A stretch of 32,111 nucleotides of DNA from NCBI GenBank assembly GCA_002314445.1, contig DCFX01000046.1, positions 1 through 32,111 of the forward strand. The letters are read 5' to 3'. This document shows positions 15,119 through 22,336 of the stretch, piece by piece (positions within the stretch are counted from its first letter, which is position 1; each line of letters begins with the position of its first letter). Below the pieces are notes generated by a model. That model made no database searches and had not been told where the DNA came from. It was given only the letters and a program-made list of their open reading frames with translations. A program made the translations under genes and the position numbers. The stretch comes from Treponema sp. UBA1793. GTDB taxonomy: Bacteria; Spirochaetota; Spirochaetia; Treponematales; Treponemataceae.

Positions 15119-15967
15119 CTACTTCTCAAGAGAAAGCTGACTACGGTACCACGCAAATACTGCATCGGTTTTCCGGCTGAATATATCTGCAAGGTTCAAA
15201 TTCCAAAAAAGAATTTTTTTGTTTTTATTGTGATTATTTACTGTTGTTACAGATGTAACCACAATTCCCGCATCTGACTGCATCACGGACATATACATGA
15301 TATACTCATTCTTTTCTGCGCAGACAGATCCGAGATATTTCAGCTTTGAAAGGTTTGTTGTTGTAAGAAGTGTTTCATTATCTGTACTGGTAAAGATATG
15401 ATTATATCTGACATCGCCGAACAACGTCTCATCCTGTTCAGCAATCCGTTCTACATGCAAAGGCAATACCTGACAGACAGGATCAGTCAGTGCATGTTCT
15501 TCTTCTCCTTCGTGTTCAGATTCATGTTCTGAGGCTTCTCTTTCCTGTTTTTTTCCCTGTTCTTTCTTGTGTTCGTTTTCCTCTGATTCAGCCTGTCTGC
15601 TGCTGTCGCCGGCTTCATCGGTTTCTGATGCGTTCATGTAGTACGAATCGCTTATTGTATTTTTCTTAACAGGACCTGCGTTTTGAAGTGGATAAGAAAT
15701 ACCGGATTGTGCAGATAATCTGCTTAATATATTAAAAAGCCTTAGTTGTTTTTCAACGGGTGTAAGCGCAGTCCAGGAATCGGGATATGGAATGACGTCT
15801 CTTTTTACAATCATGAAACTTTTCGTGCTGAGAATGGCCTTCGAAACAGCTTTTGATATCATGCTTTCAACAGGTAGTTGATTAAGTATTTCTGTTTTGT
15901 TCTGCTGTGCGTGCAGCATACCAAGTACCAGCGTGCAGGTACATATAATCATTACCGATTTTTTCAT
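15119..15967 (-). CDS. Exported protein of unknown function with an acidic/His/Lys-rich insert
   Basis: 282 aa. Residues 1-20 are a signal peptide ending 'GMLHA', so it is periplasmic or surface-exposed. Two ordered parts (about 25-110 and 165-282) flank a low-complexity stretch at about 115-160 made of Glu, Lys, His, Ser and Asp ('EHESEHEGEEEH'), which could bind metal. The C-terminal part ('SVTTVNNHNKNKKILFWNLN') is shared with the truncated copy at 12823-13006, showing a duplicated family. I cannot name the family. AAGGAG precedes the start and it lies 10 bases after the COG4705 gene, so they are co-transcribed. Confidence 0.75.
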   Translation of the reverse strand: MKKSVMIICTCTLVLGMLHAQQNKTEILNQLPVESMISKAVSKAILSTKSFMIVKRDVIPYPDSWTALTPVEKQLRLFNILSRLSAQSGISYPLQNAGPVKKNTISDSYYMNASETDEAGDSSRQAESEENEHKKEQGKKQEREASEHESEHEGEEEHALTDPVCQVLPLHVERIAEQDETLFGDVRYNHIFTSTDNETLLTTTNLSKLKYLGSVCAEKNEYIMYMSVMQSDAGIVVTSVTTVNNHNKNKKILFWNLNLADIFSRKTDAVFAWYRSQLSLEK

Positions 15968-15977
15968 ATAACACTCC

Positions 15978-17183
15978 TTACTGGTTTAAGCTGTTCATCG
16001 CAGCAAGTGATTTTTCGATTGCAGTATCGCATGATGCGGCATCTGCTTTGCTTTTGCGGACGGAAGAAAGAACGTTGTCGATTGTGTTGTCTGCGGTCTT
16101 CCAGCCGGTTTTATCAACAGCTTTCAACTGTGCGGCTTCACTGTCCCATGCCGTTTCCAGCTCCGCTGCCTTTAATTTTGCGGAAACAAAATCACTGCCG
16201 TCTACATATTTCCGAATGTCTGATTCTAAAATTATGAAAGTACCGAGCTGTCCCTGCAGTGTTACACCTGATGCCTTTGCTTTTTCTGCAACATTGTGCG
16301 AACACCATACGTAACTCCCTGCTCCGATAACGATGAATGCGCACAGTACGCCGATTGTCTGATGAAACACGCGCTGTTTTGAATTGTCCGACTGTTCGGA
16401 ATCAACTACCGCAGTTTTTGTTTTTGTGTCAATTTTCGTGACGGAAAGAATAATGATGACCGCAACAATTGCAGCAAGGAATATAAAACTTGTCACGGTT
16501 GTTCCAAGTCCGAGCCCTCCGTTTTCGTACGGCTGAGAAAGGTAATCCCCAAGTGAAGCACCGAGCGGACGGGTGAAAACGTACGCGACCCAGAACGAGA
16601 GGACGGAATCGATTTTGAAGCTCTTCCAGATGACGAAAACGGAAAGGATTATCGCGGCAACGATGATGCCAGTGCGTAGATAACCGAGACCGAGCGTTTC
16701 AGAATACAGATCTCCGACCGCCGTTCCCAGTGCAAACGTGAACAGAATGGTGAGCCAGTAGAATATTTCGCGTTTCATTGTGTAGATTGAATGGACTGAA
16801 AGTGTTTTTTCGCTCCGGTACCACATGAAAAACGTCAACAATAGCAGGATACTGAAGAGCAGCGTACTGAATTGCAGCGGTACGCCGATTCCGTCGGTAA
16901 GGTTGTCAGTTACCAGTGTACCGAACACGCTTATGAGCACAACCGTAAGCCAATACAGAAGAGGAATATATCTTTTTGCCTGCAACTGAAAAAAAAGCAC
17001 TGCAGCAAATGCCGCACCCATTACGACCGTAGTAGGCACAAGCCCCAGACCTAGATTCACGTTGATAAAATCGGAGAACGTCTCCCCAACTGTCGTGCAT
17101 AAAATCTTAATAATCCAGAAGAATATGGTTACTTCGGGAACCTTGCTGAATAGATATTCAGTCTTTGATTTCTCATCATTCAT
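15978..17183 (-). CDS. COG4705-type multi-pass membrane protein with periplasmic C-terminal domain
   Basis: 401 aa from ATG 17183, which has AAGGAG 7 bases upstream; the ATG two codons earlier sits almost on that site. Residues about 15-260 contain eight or so membrane helices with the COG4705 internal repeat: 'KVPEVTIFFWIIKILCTTVGETFSD' pattern, then 'REIFYWLTILFTFALGTAVGD' and 'FWVAYVFTRPLGASLGD'. A ninth helix near 280-300 leads to a ~100-residue soluble domain. The function of COG4705 proteins is unknown. It lies directly after a two-component system and heads a three-gene run with 15119 and PAP2. A strong terminator sits immediately before its ribosome site. Confidence 0.85.
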   Translation of the reverse strand: MNDEKSKTEYLFSKVPEVTIFFWIIKILCTTVGETFSDFINVNLGLGLVPTTVVMGAAFAAVLFFQLQAKRYIPLLYWLTVVLISVFGTLVTDNLTDGIGVPLQFSTLLFSILLLLTFFMWYRSEKTLSVHSIYTMKREIFYWLTILFTFALGTAVGDLYSETLGLGYLRTGIIVAAIILSVFVIWKSFKIDSVLSFWVAYVFTRPLGASLGDYLSQPYENGGLGLGTTVTSFIFLAAIVAVIIILSVTKIDTKTKTAVVDSEQSDNSKQRVFHQTIGVLCAFIVIGAGSYVWCSHNVAEKAKASGVTLQGQLGTFIILESDIRKYVDGSDFVSAKLKAAELETAWDSEAAQLKAVDKTGWKTADNTIDNVLSSVRKSKADAASCDTAIEKSLAAMNSLNQ

Positions 17184-17203
17184 AGTCATTCTCCTTGCGG
17201 CAA

Positions 17204-17246
17204 AAAAACCGCCTGCATCATTACAAAAATGATACAGGCGGTTTTT
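17204..17246 (-). terminator. Strong terminator between the response regulator and the COG4705 gene
   Basis: Arms 17204-17222 and 17228-17246 pair over 19 bp with one mismatch around a 5-base loop; the minus strand ends in seven Ts. It is 30 bases after the regulator stop and its T-run ends 5 bases before the AAGGAG of the next gene, so it may act as an attenuator. Confidence 0.88.
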
Positions 17247-17275
17247 AAACAGAGAATAAACTGGAATAAAAAAAA

Positions 17276-17965
17276 TTAAGCTCTGATTCGGTATCCCGCA
17301 CCCCAGACAGTCTCGATATACTCCGGATGTGACGGGTCTGTTTCAAGTTTTTCCCTCAGCCGGTTTATGTGCACAGGAACAGTTGCGCTGTCGCCGGAAG
17401 CGTCACTTCCCCAGATGCGGTCATACAGCTGCTCTCTGTCAAAAATGATGTCCGCATTCATCATGAGAAATAACAACAGTTCATATTCTTTGTTCTTGAG
17501 TTCGACTTCCTTACCGGAACAGAAAACGCGATGCGTCTCTGTATCTACGGACAGTCCGCGGATGTGCAGTTCTTTATGTTTGGGAGTTGTTCCCCTGAGA
17601 CGATCATACTGTGCAAGATGCGCTTTTATCCGCGCTATGAGTACGCCCGGCGAGAAAGGTTTTTCAATGTAATCATCGGCGCCTCTTCCCAGTCCCCGGA
17701 TTTTATCAATGTCTTCATGTCGTGCCGTCACCATAAGTATCGGTACATCCGTTTTTTCCCGAAGTTTCCGGCAGACTGTAAATCCGTCCATACCGGGAAG
17801 CATGACATCGAGCAAAATCAGGTTGTAGCTGCCTTCCTGTCCTTTTGCAAGTCCCTCCGGACCGTCAGCGGCAATATCCGAAGAAAAGCCCGACGCAGCG
17901 AGATAGTCGTGCTCAATTTCCGCAATTGATAAATCATCTTCGATAATAAGTATTTTTTCATTCAT
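17276..17965 (-). CDS. OmpR-family response regulator
   Basis: 229 aa. Receiver domain at about 1-120 with acidic pocket Asp10/Asp11, phospho-acceptor Asp53 ('LLDVMLPGMDG'), Thr80 and Lys102 all in place. The C-terminal winged-helix DNA-binding domain is at about 130-229 ('VELKNKEYELLLFLM', 'VPVHINRLREKLE', 'VWGAGYRIRA'). Its ATG overlaps the kinase stop by four bases (ATGA), so the pair is translationally coupled. Targets are unknown; the adjacent membrane/PAP2 gene set is the obvious candidate. Confidence 0.96.
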   Translation of the reverse strand: MNEKILIIEDDLSIAEIEHDYLAASGFSSDIAADGPEGLAKGQEGSYNLILLDVMLPGMDGFTVCRKLREKTDVPILMVTARHEDIDKIRGLGRGADDYIEKPFSPGVLIARIKAHLAQYDRLRGTTPKHKELHIRGLSVDTETHRVFCSGKEVELKNKEYELLLFLMMNADIIFDREQLYDRIWGSDASGDSATVPVHINRLREKLETDPSHPEYIETVWGAGYRIRA

Positions 17966-19422
17966 ACTGATTTCTCAGGGGAACTGAAAACAGCGGTAAG
18001 CGGCAGCCGGATGATAATGGAAAGTCCTCCGGATTTATTATTTTCAGCCATGATTGTTCCTCTCATGCGCTGGACTGCTTTTGCTGCAATCGCAAGACCG
18101 AGCCCACTGCTGTCAGCCGTATTTCTTCGTGCAGTATCGCACCGATAGAATACAGTGAACAGATTTGCAAGAGATTCTGACGGTACTCCCGGACCGTCGT
18201 CCGTAAAAACAAGCATTGCGTTTTCCTTTTCTGCAGTGACGGAAATATGTACGTGAACAACAGGTTTTTTTTTATATTTCACACTGTTTCCGATTATATT
18301 CTGACAGATCCGCATAAGCAGATCCCGGTCGACAGGCACGCGGACTTCATCAAACTGTCCGGTGATAATACAGGTATCCGTATCATATTCATCCCGGCAT
18401 GCCTGCTCTATGACGTGCATCTCTTCCGCAAGATTACAGACTGCTGTATGAACGGGAAAATCAGCAAATTCCATTTTTGAAAACAGAAACAGCTGAGAAA
18501 TAAGATACTCAAGTTCCTGTGCCTTCTGTCTGATGGTTATCAGATATTTCTGCTGCATATCGGGGGTTGTGGCTATTCCGTCAAGTAGCCCCTCCACATA
18601 GGCAAGTATCGATGTAATAGGTGTCCGGAGATCATGCGAAATACCTGCAATGAGTTCCGTGCGGTCCGCTTCGTGCTGTTTTACCGATTCAACCGATTTC
18701 TTCAGATGTTCTGCCATGTCGTTGAAGCCGGCACACACCGGTGCAAATTCATCGTTGCTTACATATAAAATTCTGTACGAAAGATTTCCATCTCGCAGGT
18801 CGTGCACACCCTTTGAAAGAATATCCAGCGGCTCTTCAATCCGTCTGAATACGAATGAAATAAGGAAACGGTTGGTTCCCCATACGGAAAGAATTATAGT
18901 AATTATGAGTACTGCCGCACAGCAAATAATGAGTGTCTTAAGTGCATGATATGATGTTTTTCCTTCAATACCGTATATTTCAAGCCTGAACGATCCGTTT
19001 GTATTTATAATTTTTTTTGTATACAGAGAACTGATTCCATCCGAAACGAGCGCTTCCTCTCCGAGCAGATCTGCAGCAGTTAACAGTTTCTGATATCCTG
19101 CCGGAAGTATGCCTTCCTGCGAAACAATGGTTTCCTGTAAAAAAATCCGGTAAGAAATTTTGTCTTCCTGAAAAATATCATTCATTATGCTGATTTTTTT
19201 CTGCCAGCCTTTCTGCGGTTCCCGTAATATATGTTCAATGGTAAGTGAAAGTTTTTTACTCGTTTCCGGAAAATCCTCGTCTGTATACAGTCCCGGACGA
19301 ATGCCATGTTCGATGGAGAAACGGACAGCCTGCAGACATATAAGTCCGATAGCTGCAGAAACAAATACAGGAACCGCGATCATGAGGACATTTGATATAA
19401 AAAGGCGTCTTTTAATTGTCAC
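17962..19422 (-). CDS. Membrane sensor histidine kinase
   Basis: 486 aa from GTG 19422 (GCAGGAT about 9 bases upstream); an upstream ATG at 19536 would add 38 residues that do not look like a kinase N terminus. Helix 1 is at about 10-35, an extracytoplasmic sensor region at 40-160, and helix 2 at about 160-185. A HAMP-like segment leads to phospho-acceptor His263 in 'GISHDLRTPITS'. ATP-binding N box ('CQNIIGNSVKY'), G1 ('FTDDGPGVP') and G2 ('SGLGLAIA') follow. It is upstream of and coupled to its regulator. The signal sensed cannot be read from sequence. Confidence 0.93.
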   Translation of the reverse strand: MTIKRRLFISNVLMIAVPVFVSAAIGLICLQAVRFSIEHGIRPGLYTDEDFPETSKKLSLTIEHILREPQKGWQKKISIMNDIFQEDKISYRIFLQETIVSQEGILPAGYQKLLTAADLLGEEALVSDGISSLYTKKIINTNGSFRLEIYGIEGKTSYHALKTLIICCAAVLIITIILSVWGTNRFLISFVFRRIEEPLDILSKGVHDLRDGNLSYRILYVSNDEFAPVCAGFNDMAEHLKKSVESVKQHEADRTELIAGISHDLRTPITSILAYVEGLLDGIATTPDMQQKYLITIRQKAQELEYLISQLFLFSKMEFADFPVHTAVCNLAEEMHVIEQACRDEYDTDTCIITGQFDEVRVPVDRDLLMRICQNIIGNSVKYKKKPVVHVHISVTAEKENAMLVFTDDGPGVPSESLANLFTVFYRCDTARRNTADSSGLGLAIAAKAVQRMRGTIMAENNKSGGLSIIIRLPLTAVFSSPEKSV

Positions 19423-19769
19423 TTGATAAAATCCTGCATCATAATTATAAACAGGAAATAAACATTGTGTCCATTTACGGCAGTGTGTCATTACAAAACA
19501 AATTAATTCAGACAGATTTTTATTGATATAACCCAAGTTTTTGCCATGTCATCAATATTTCTCTTGCTGGAATGCCTCTTTTATAGTACAGTTTTTTAAG
19601 GTTCTGTATTGCCAATAAAATTTTTTAAAATATTTATCACAGAAAAATCCGATTTACTCAGTGCTAAAATTGGAATTATTGAATAAATATTATTATAACA
19701 CACAATCTCCCAGTAACCATTTTTAAACTATATTTTTCATTAATTTTTTGATTATTTGCCATACTACAG
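19423..19769. other. AT-rich upstream region of the kinase operon
   Basis: No gene seen. It must hold the promoter of the kinase-regulator operon on the minus strand, but several AT-rich candidates exist and none stands out. Confidence 0.5.
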
Positions 19770-19806
19770 AAAACGGCTGGCACACAATATGTACCAGCCG
19801 TTTTTT
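19770..19806. terminator. Bidirectional terminator
   Basis: AAAACGGCTGG (19770-19780) pairs with CCAGCCGTTTT (19794-19804), with six Ts on the plus strand and four or more on the minus. It ends the minus-strand integrase/replication-protein remnant. Confidence 0.85.
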
Positions 19807-19833
19807 ATCTAGTATTTAAATATATGGACAGTT

Positions 19834-20170
19834 CTACCCCGTGGAAAAGCATATTTCTGTCTTATGGGATGACCTTTGCTGTCTTGAGGGTCGCCGTTTT
19901 CTCATCTGTTCATTAAAGCGAAAGCAGGAAAGATATCCATTCCCAGTATCTTTATACTGTCGTTCAAAAATAGCTGCATCACAGTATTTCTTCATTTTCC
20001 TTGCAACACTCCGCATACTTTTCAGATACAGTGTTGGCAGCTCCTGCAGTACATATGCATAGCTGATCCAGTAATAGTACTCTTCTGAAATATTTTTCCG
20101 TCTGTTGAAAAAGGAAACTGCGCGTAATAAAACCCGTTACTGCGCTTAAAAAAAAATAAGGCTTGGTCAT
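19834..20170 (-). pseudogene. Chimera of a tyrosine integrase N terminus and a replication-type protein C terminus
   Basis: ATG 20170 (GAGGT upstream) starts 'MTKPYFF'. Restoring one T in the T9 run gives 'FFKRSNGFYYAQFPFSTDGK', the N-terminal strand pair of phage/ICE tyrosine integrases. At about 20092 the sequence changes to 'YYYWISYAYVLQELPTLYLK' followed by 'SMRSVARKMKKYCDAAIFER', which is nearly identical at the DNA level to the last ~70 bases of the window (32045-32111), part of the replication-type gene there. The two parts are in different frames at the junction. It records recombination between two mobile-element genes, with the catalytic integrase domain lost. Confidence 0.7.
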
Positions 20171-20304
20171 GGACTACCTCTTTTTTCAGAAGAAAATTGT
20201 TACTGACAATTTTCACTGACATTTGAAAGATATTTCACGCCAAGCCCTACTTGTATTGGGATCGATAGTGTGTTAATTACTTGCACCGCTAGCAATTACC
20301 TATT

Positions 20305-20322
20305 TAGCGGGGGCAGGACTTG
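20305..20322. repeat. att-like direct repeat, copy 1
   Basis: TAGCGGGGGCAGGACTTG, identical to 20505-20522 exactly 200 bases away. The sequence is the 3' end (acceptor strand and T arm) of the initiator tRNA on the minus strand, so this is probably a leftover attachment site. Confidence 0.8.
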
Positions 20323-20436
20323 GCTTCCTCTCGCACACTTCCTGTGTGCTCTCTCCTGCCCGACTGCACTCGCTGACGGCACCGTCCCTAACGCCTTTCC
20401 GCCTGTCGGCGCGCTCGTTCCGTTTCAAGTCCTGCC
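20305..20436. repeat. GC-rich multi-hairpin segment bounded by 11-bp inverted repeats
   Basis: GGCAGGACTTG (20312-20322) and CAAGTCCTGCC (20426-20436) are perfect inverted repeats. Between them are smaller hairpins, including GCACAC/GTGTGC and GACGG/CCGTC. The segment is much more GC-rich than its surroundings. No reading frame or known RNA family is apparent. Confidence 0.6.
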
Positions 20437-20471
20437 ATACTACTGCATGTGCACACAGCATGTTAAATAAA

Positions 20472-20501
20472 AAAGGCTGGTATCGTTAGACATCAGCCTT
20501 T
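20472..20501 (-). terminator. Terminator of the (split) initiator tRNA gene
   Basis: AAAGGCTG pairs with CAGCCTTT across a 14-base loop; the minus strand continues in a T-run. It lies 4 bases after the tRNA 3' end, where a native tRNA terminator would be. Confidence 0.7.
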
Positions 20502-20504
20502 GTA

Positions 20505-20546
20505 TAGCGGGGGCAGGACTTGAACCTGCGGCCTCCGGGTTATGAG
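20505..20546 (-). other. 3' half of an initiator tRNA (tRNA-fMet, CAT): island attachment junction
   Basis: On the minus strand 20546-20505 reads anticodon loop CTCATAA, then CCC, a short variable region, a perfect T arm GCAGG-TTCAAGT-CCTGC and the acceptor 3' strand CCCCGCT plus A. This matches the 3' half of bacterial initiator tRNA. Upstream of the loop the sequence no longer pairs and no D arm or 5' acceptor strand exists, so this is not a functional tRNA. The break in the anticodon loop is the classic crossover of tyrosine integrases. Because the terminator is retained, this should be the native 3' half left at one end of an integrated island, with the intact tRNA at the other end, beyond the window. 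Confidence 0.8.
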
Positions 20547-20712
20547 GGGATTTTAAAGCCCTTCGGATAACTTCACACAACTTCATTTAATGCTGTTTCA
20601 TGTAATATAGCACGGTTTGGTACGTTTTACAACACCCTTTTTTTCAAGTCGCTTCAGTAAAAATACAATTCTGCATAGATTTTCTGCATAGATTCGTGAC
20701 CGGAAGTATCTT

Positions 20713-20728
20713 TAACCCGGAGGCCGCA
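20713..20728 (+). repeat. Inverted partial copy of the tRNA 3' half
   Basis: TAACCCGGAGGCCGCA matches the anticodon-stem/variable region of the tRNA fragment at 20527-20542 but in the opposite orientation, 185 bases away. A further piece of the attachment-site mosaic. Confidence 0.7.
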
Positions 20729-20757
20729 CCTAATACGTACGTGATTATTTTTTCCGT

Positions 20758-20800
20758 CATCACTCAAGAAACAGAAAGACAGGCCGTAAGATACATGATA
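20758..20800 (+). repeat. 43-bp direct repeat, copy 1 (left of peptide cassette)
   Basis: Identical to 30169-30211 except one base. It lies 48 bases beyond the end of the outer-membrane channel gene. Neither copy is inside an intact gene. Confidence 0.9.
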
Positions 20801-20847
20801 CAGTATATGTACGAACGATTTGATAAAATAAATGCATTACAGATTAT

Positions 20848-22329
20848 CTATTCCGTCATCTTCCCGAGCCATGAATACAACCATATGTACAGTCTGATGC
20901 ATTCAAGCGATGCATACCGTATCTTTTCCTGTGAAAGAACCGCATCGTAGTCAAGCTGAGATACTGCCCCCTCTTCCAGCTGCTGCTTCATATCGGACAC
21001 AAGACTGTCCGCATCTGCACACAATTTTTCCGCTTCTGTAAGTTGCTCTTCAAATGATGTACGGAGCATCTCATATTGCTCCCTCACGGCATCTTTCTGT
21101 TCCAGATATGCACGGTATGCATCCTGCGCAGTCCGCATCTCAATCTCCTCGGACTCACCTGTCTTCGACACAAGAGCCGATATGAGCGGCGTCATATTAA
21201 GCGATACACCAGCCGCCCATGTACAGGCAGAATCGGCGTCACGCTTCCATGCCGACTGCCAGTCGGATGCTTTCACGGTTTCCAGTGTCCATGCCGGTTT
21301 AAGCGACAACGTAAGTACCGGTGCTCCGCTCTGTTTTGCAAGCACCGCTGCCGCCTTCAGTATGCTGATTTTGAGCAGCAGTTCCTGCGCACAGGGATCA
21401 TGTACGCCGCCTGTCAATGCAAGCGCCGGAGCAAGTCCGTTCTGCGGCAGATCTGTTCCTTCCGGTTCACCGCTGAACGATCCGCATGCCTCCTTCAGAT
21501 ACAGCACATACTGCCGGTACGTAATGCGTACGTCTGTAAGGTTCTGCTCGTTGCCCATACGGGAACTTTCCAGCTCGGCTATTTTTGTCATATTTGCACC
21601 GCCGGTCTTTCTCAGTTCGTTAAGCGCATCTATCTGTTCCTGAGCATAGGCAATCGATGCTTCGTACATTTCCATTTTCCTTCTATAAATAAGACTCAGT
21701 ATATAGTACTGGGCAATGGTCTCAAGTTTCTGTTGTTTCGTATACTGCAGGACATTGTAATAGTATTCTTTTTTCTGTTGCAGGGACATCCTCTCAGGAT
21801 TCCTGACCTTCCCCTGCGCATAGAACGGATACAGACTCTGCGACAGTGTAAAAGTCACGTCCGGTATCTGGCTGACATACCGCGTACCAGCTGCCGCAGC
21901 AGAGCTTAATGCATACGAGCCCGTCACGCCGATACTCGTTCCTCCGGGAAGCGGCTGTGTAACACTCATCGACGCGGAAAGGTTGTCGGGACATTCGTCC
22001 CACCCGTATCCGTCGGGAACGGTAGATGATGCACTGGTCGTAACAGACGGAGCGTATGCGCCGTCAAACGTACTGAATGACAGGCAGGCCGACTCATACG
22101 CATGCTGCGCGGAAAGAATGTCGCCGTTTGTTGATACGGCAAGATGCCACAGACGTTCGAGTTCAGTCATTTCTGCGGGTGATTGTAGATCCTGCGGCAC
22201 GGAATGGACTGCTGCATTCTGTGCAGAAACGGGGAAACCACATTCAGTTTGAACACCTGATACACTCGGAGATGGAAGTATACCTGTCAGAATACATAAC
22301 AATGCTATACCTGTTAATAATTTCTTCAT
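20848..22329 (-). CDS. TolC-like outer-membrane efflux channel of a type I peptide exporter
   Basis: 493 aa from ATG 22329 ('MKKLLTGIALLCILTGIL', a signal peptide); earlier in-frame codons would overlap the preceding gene without a ribosome site. The mature part has the OEP/TolC pattern: 'LWHLAVSTNGDILSAQHAYESA' helix, a beta segment ('SMSVTQPLPGG', 'FTLSQSLYPF'), long helices rich in Gln/Glu ('QQKLETIAQYYILSLIYRRK', 'AYAQEQIDALNELRKTGG'), then a second such repeat ('LEEGAVSQLDYDAVLSQEK'). It should trimerise in the outer membrane and dock on the fusion protein encoded just upstream (7-base gap). Last gene of the exporter operon. Confidence 0.85.
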   Translation of the reverse strand: MKKLLTGIALLCILTGILPSPSVSGVQTECGFPVSAQNAAVHSVPQDLQSPAEMTELERLWHLAVSTNGDILSAQHAYESACLSFSTFDGAYAPSVTTSASSTVPDGYGWDECPDNLSASMSVTQPLPGGTSIGVTGSYALSSAAAAGTRYVSQIPDVTFTLSQSLYPFYAQGKVRNPERMSLQQKKEYYYNVLQYTKQQKLETIAQYYILSLIYRRKMEMYEASIAYAQEQIDALNELRKTGGANMTKIAELESSRMGNEQNLTDVRITYRQYVLYLKEACGSFSGEPEGTDLPQNGLAPALALTGGVHDPCAQELLLKISILKAAAVLAKQSGAPVLTLSLKPAWTLETVKASDWQSAWKRDADSACTWAAGVSLNMTPLISALVSKTGESEEIEMRTAQDAYRAYLEQKDAVREQYEMLRTSFEEQLTEAEKLCADADSLVSDMKQQLEEGAVSQLDYDAVLSQEKIRYASLECIRLYIWLYSWLGKMTE

Positions 22330-22336
22330 TGCACAC

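Noticed and set aside
20507..20580. Intact tRNA-Met gene
   Set aside because: Only the anticodon-loop-to-3'-end half is present; the sequence upstream of the loop does not pair with the CCC stem and no D arm or 5' acceptor strand follows.
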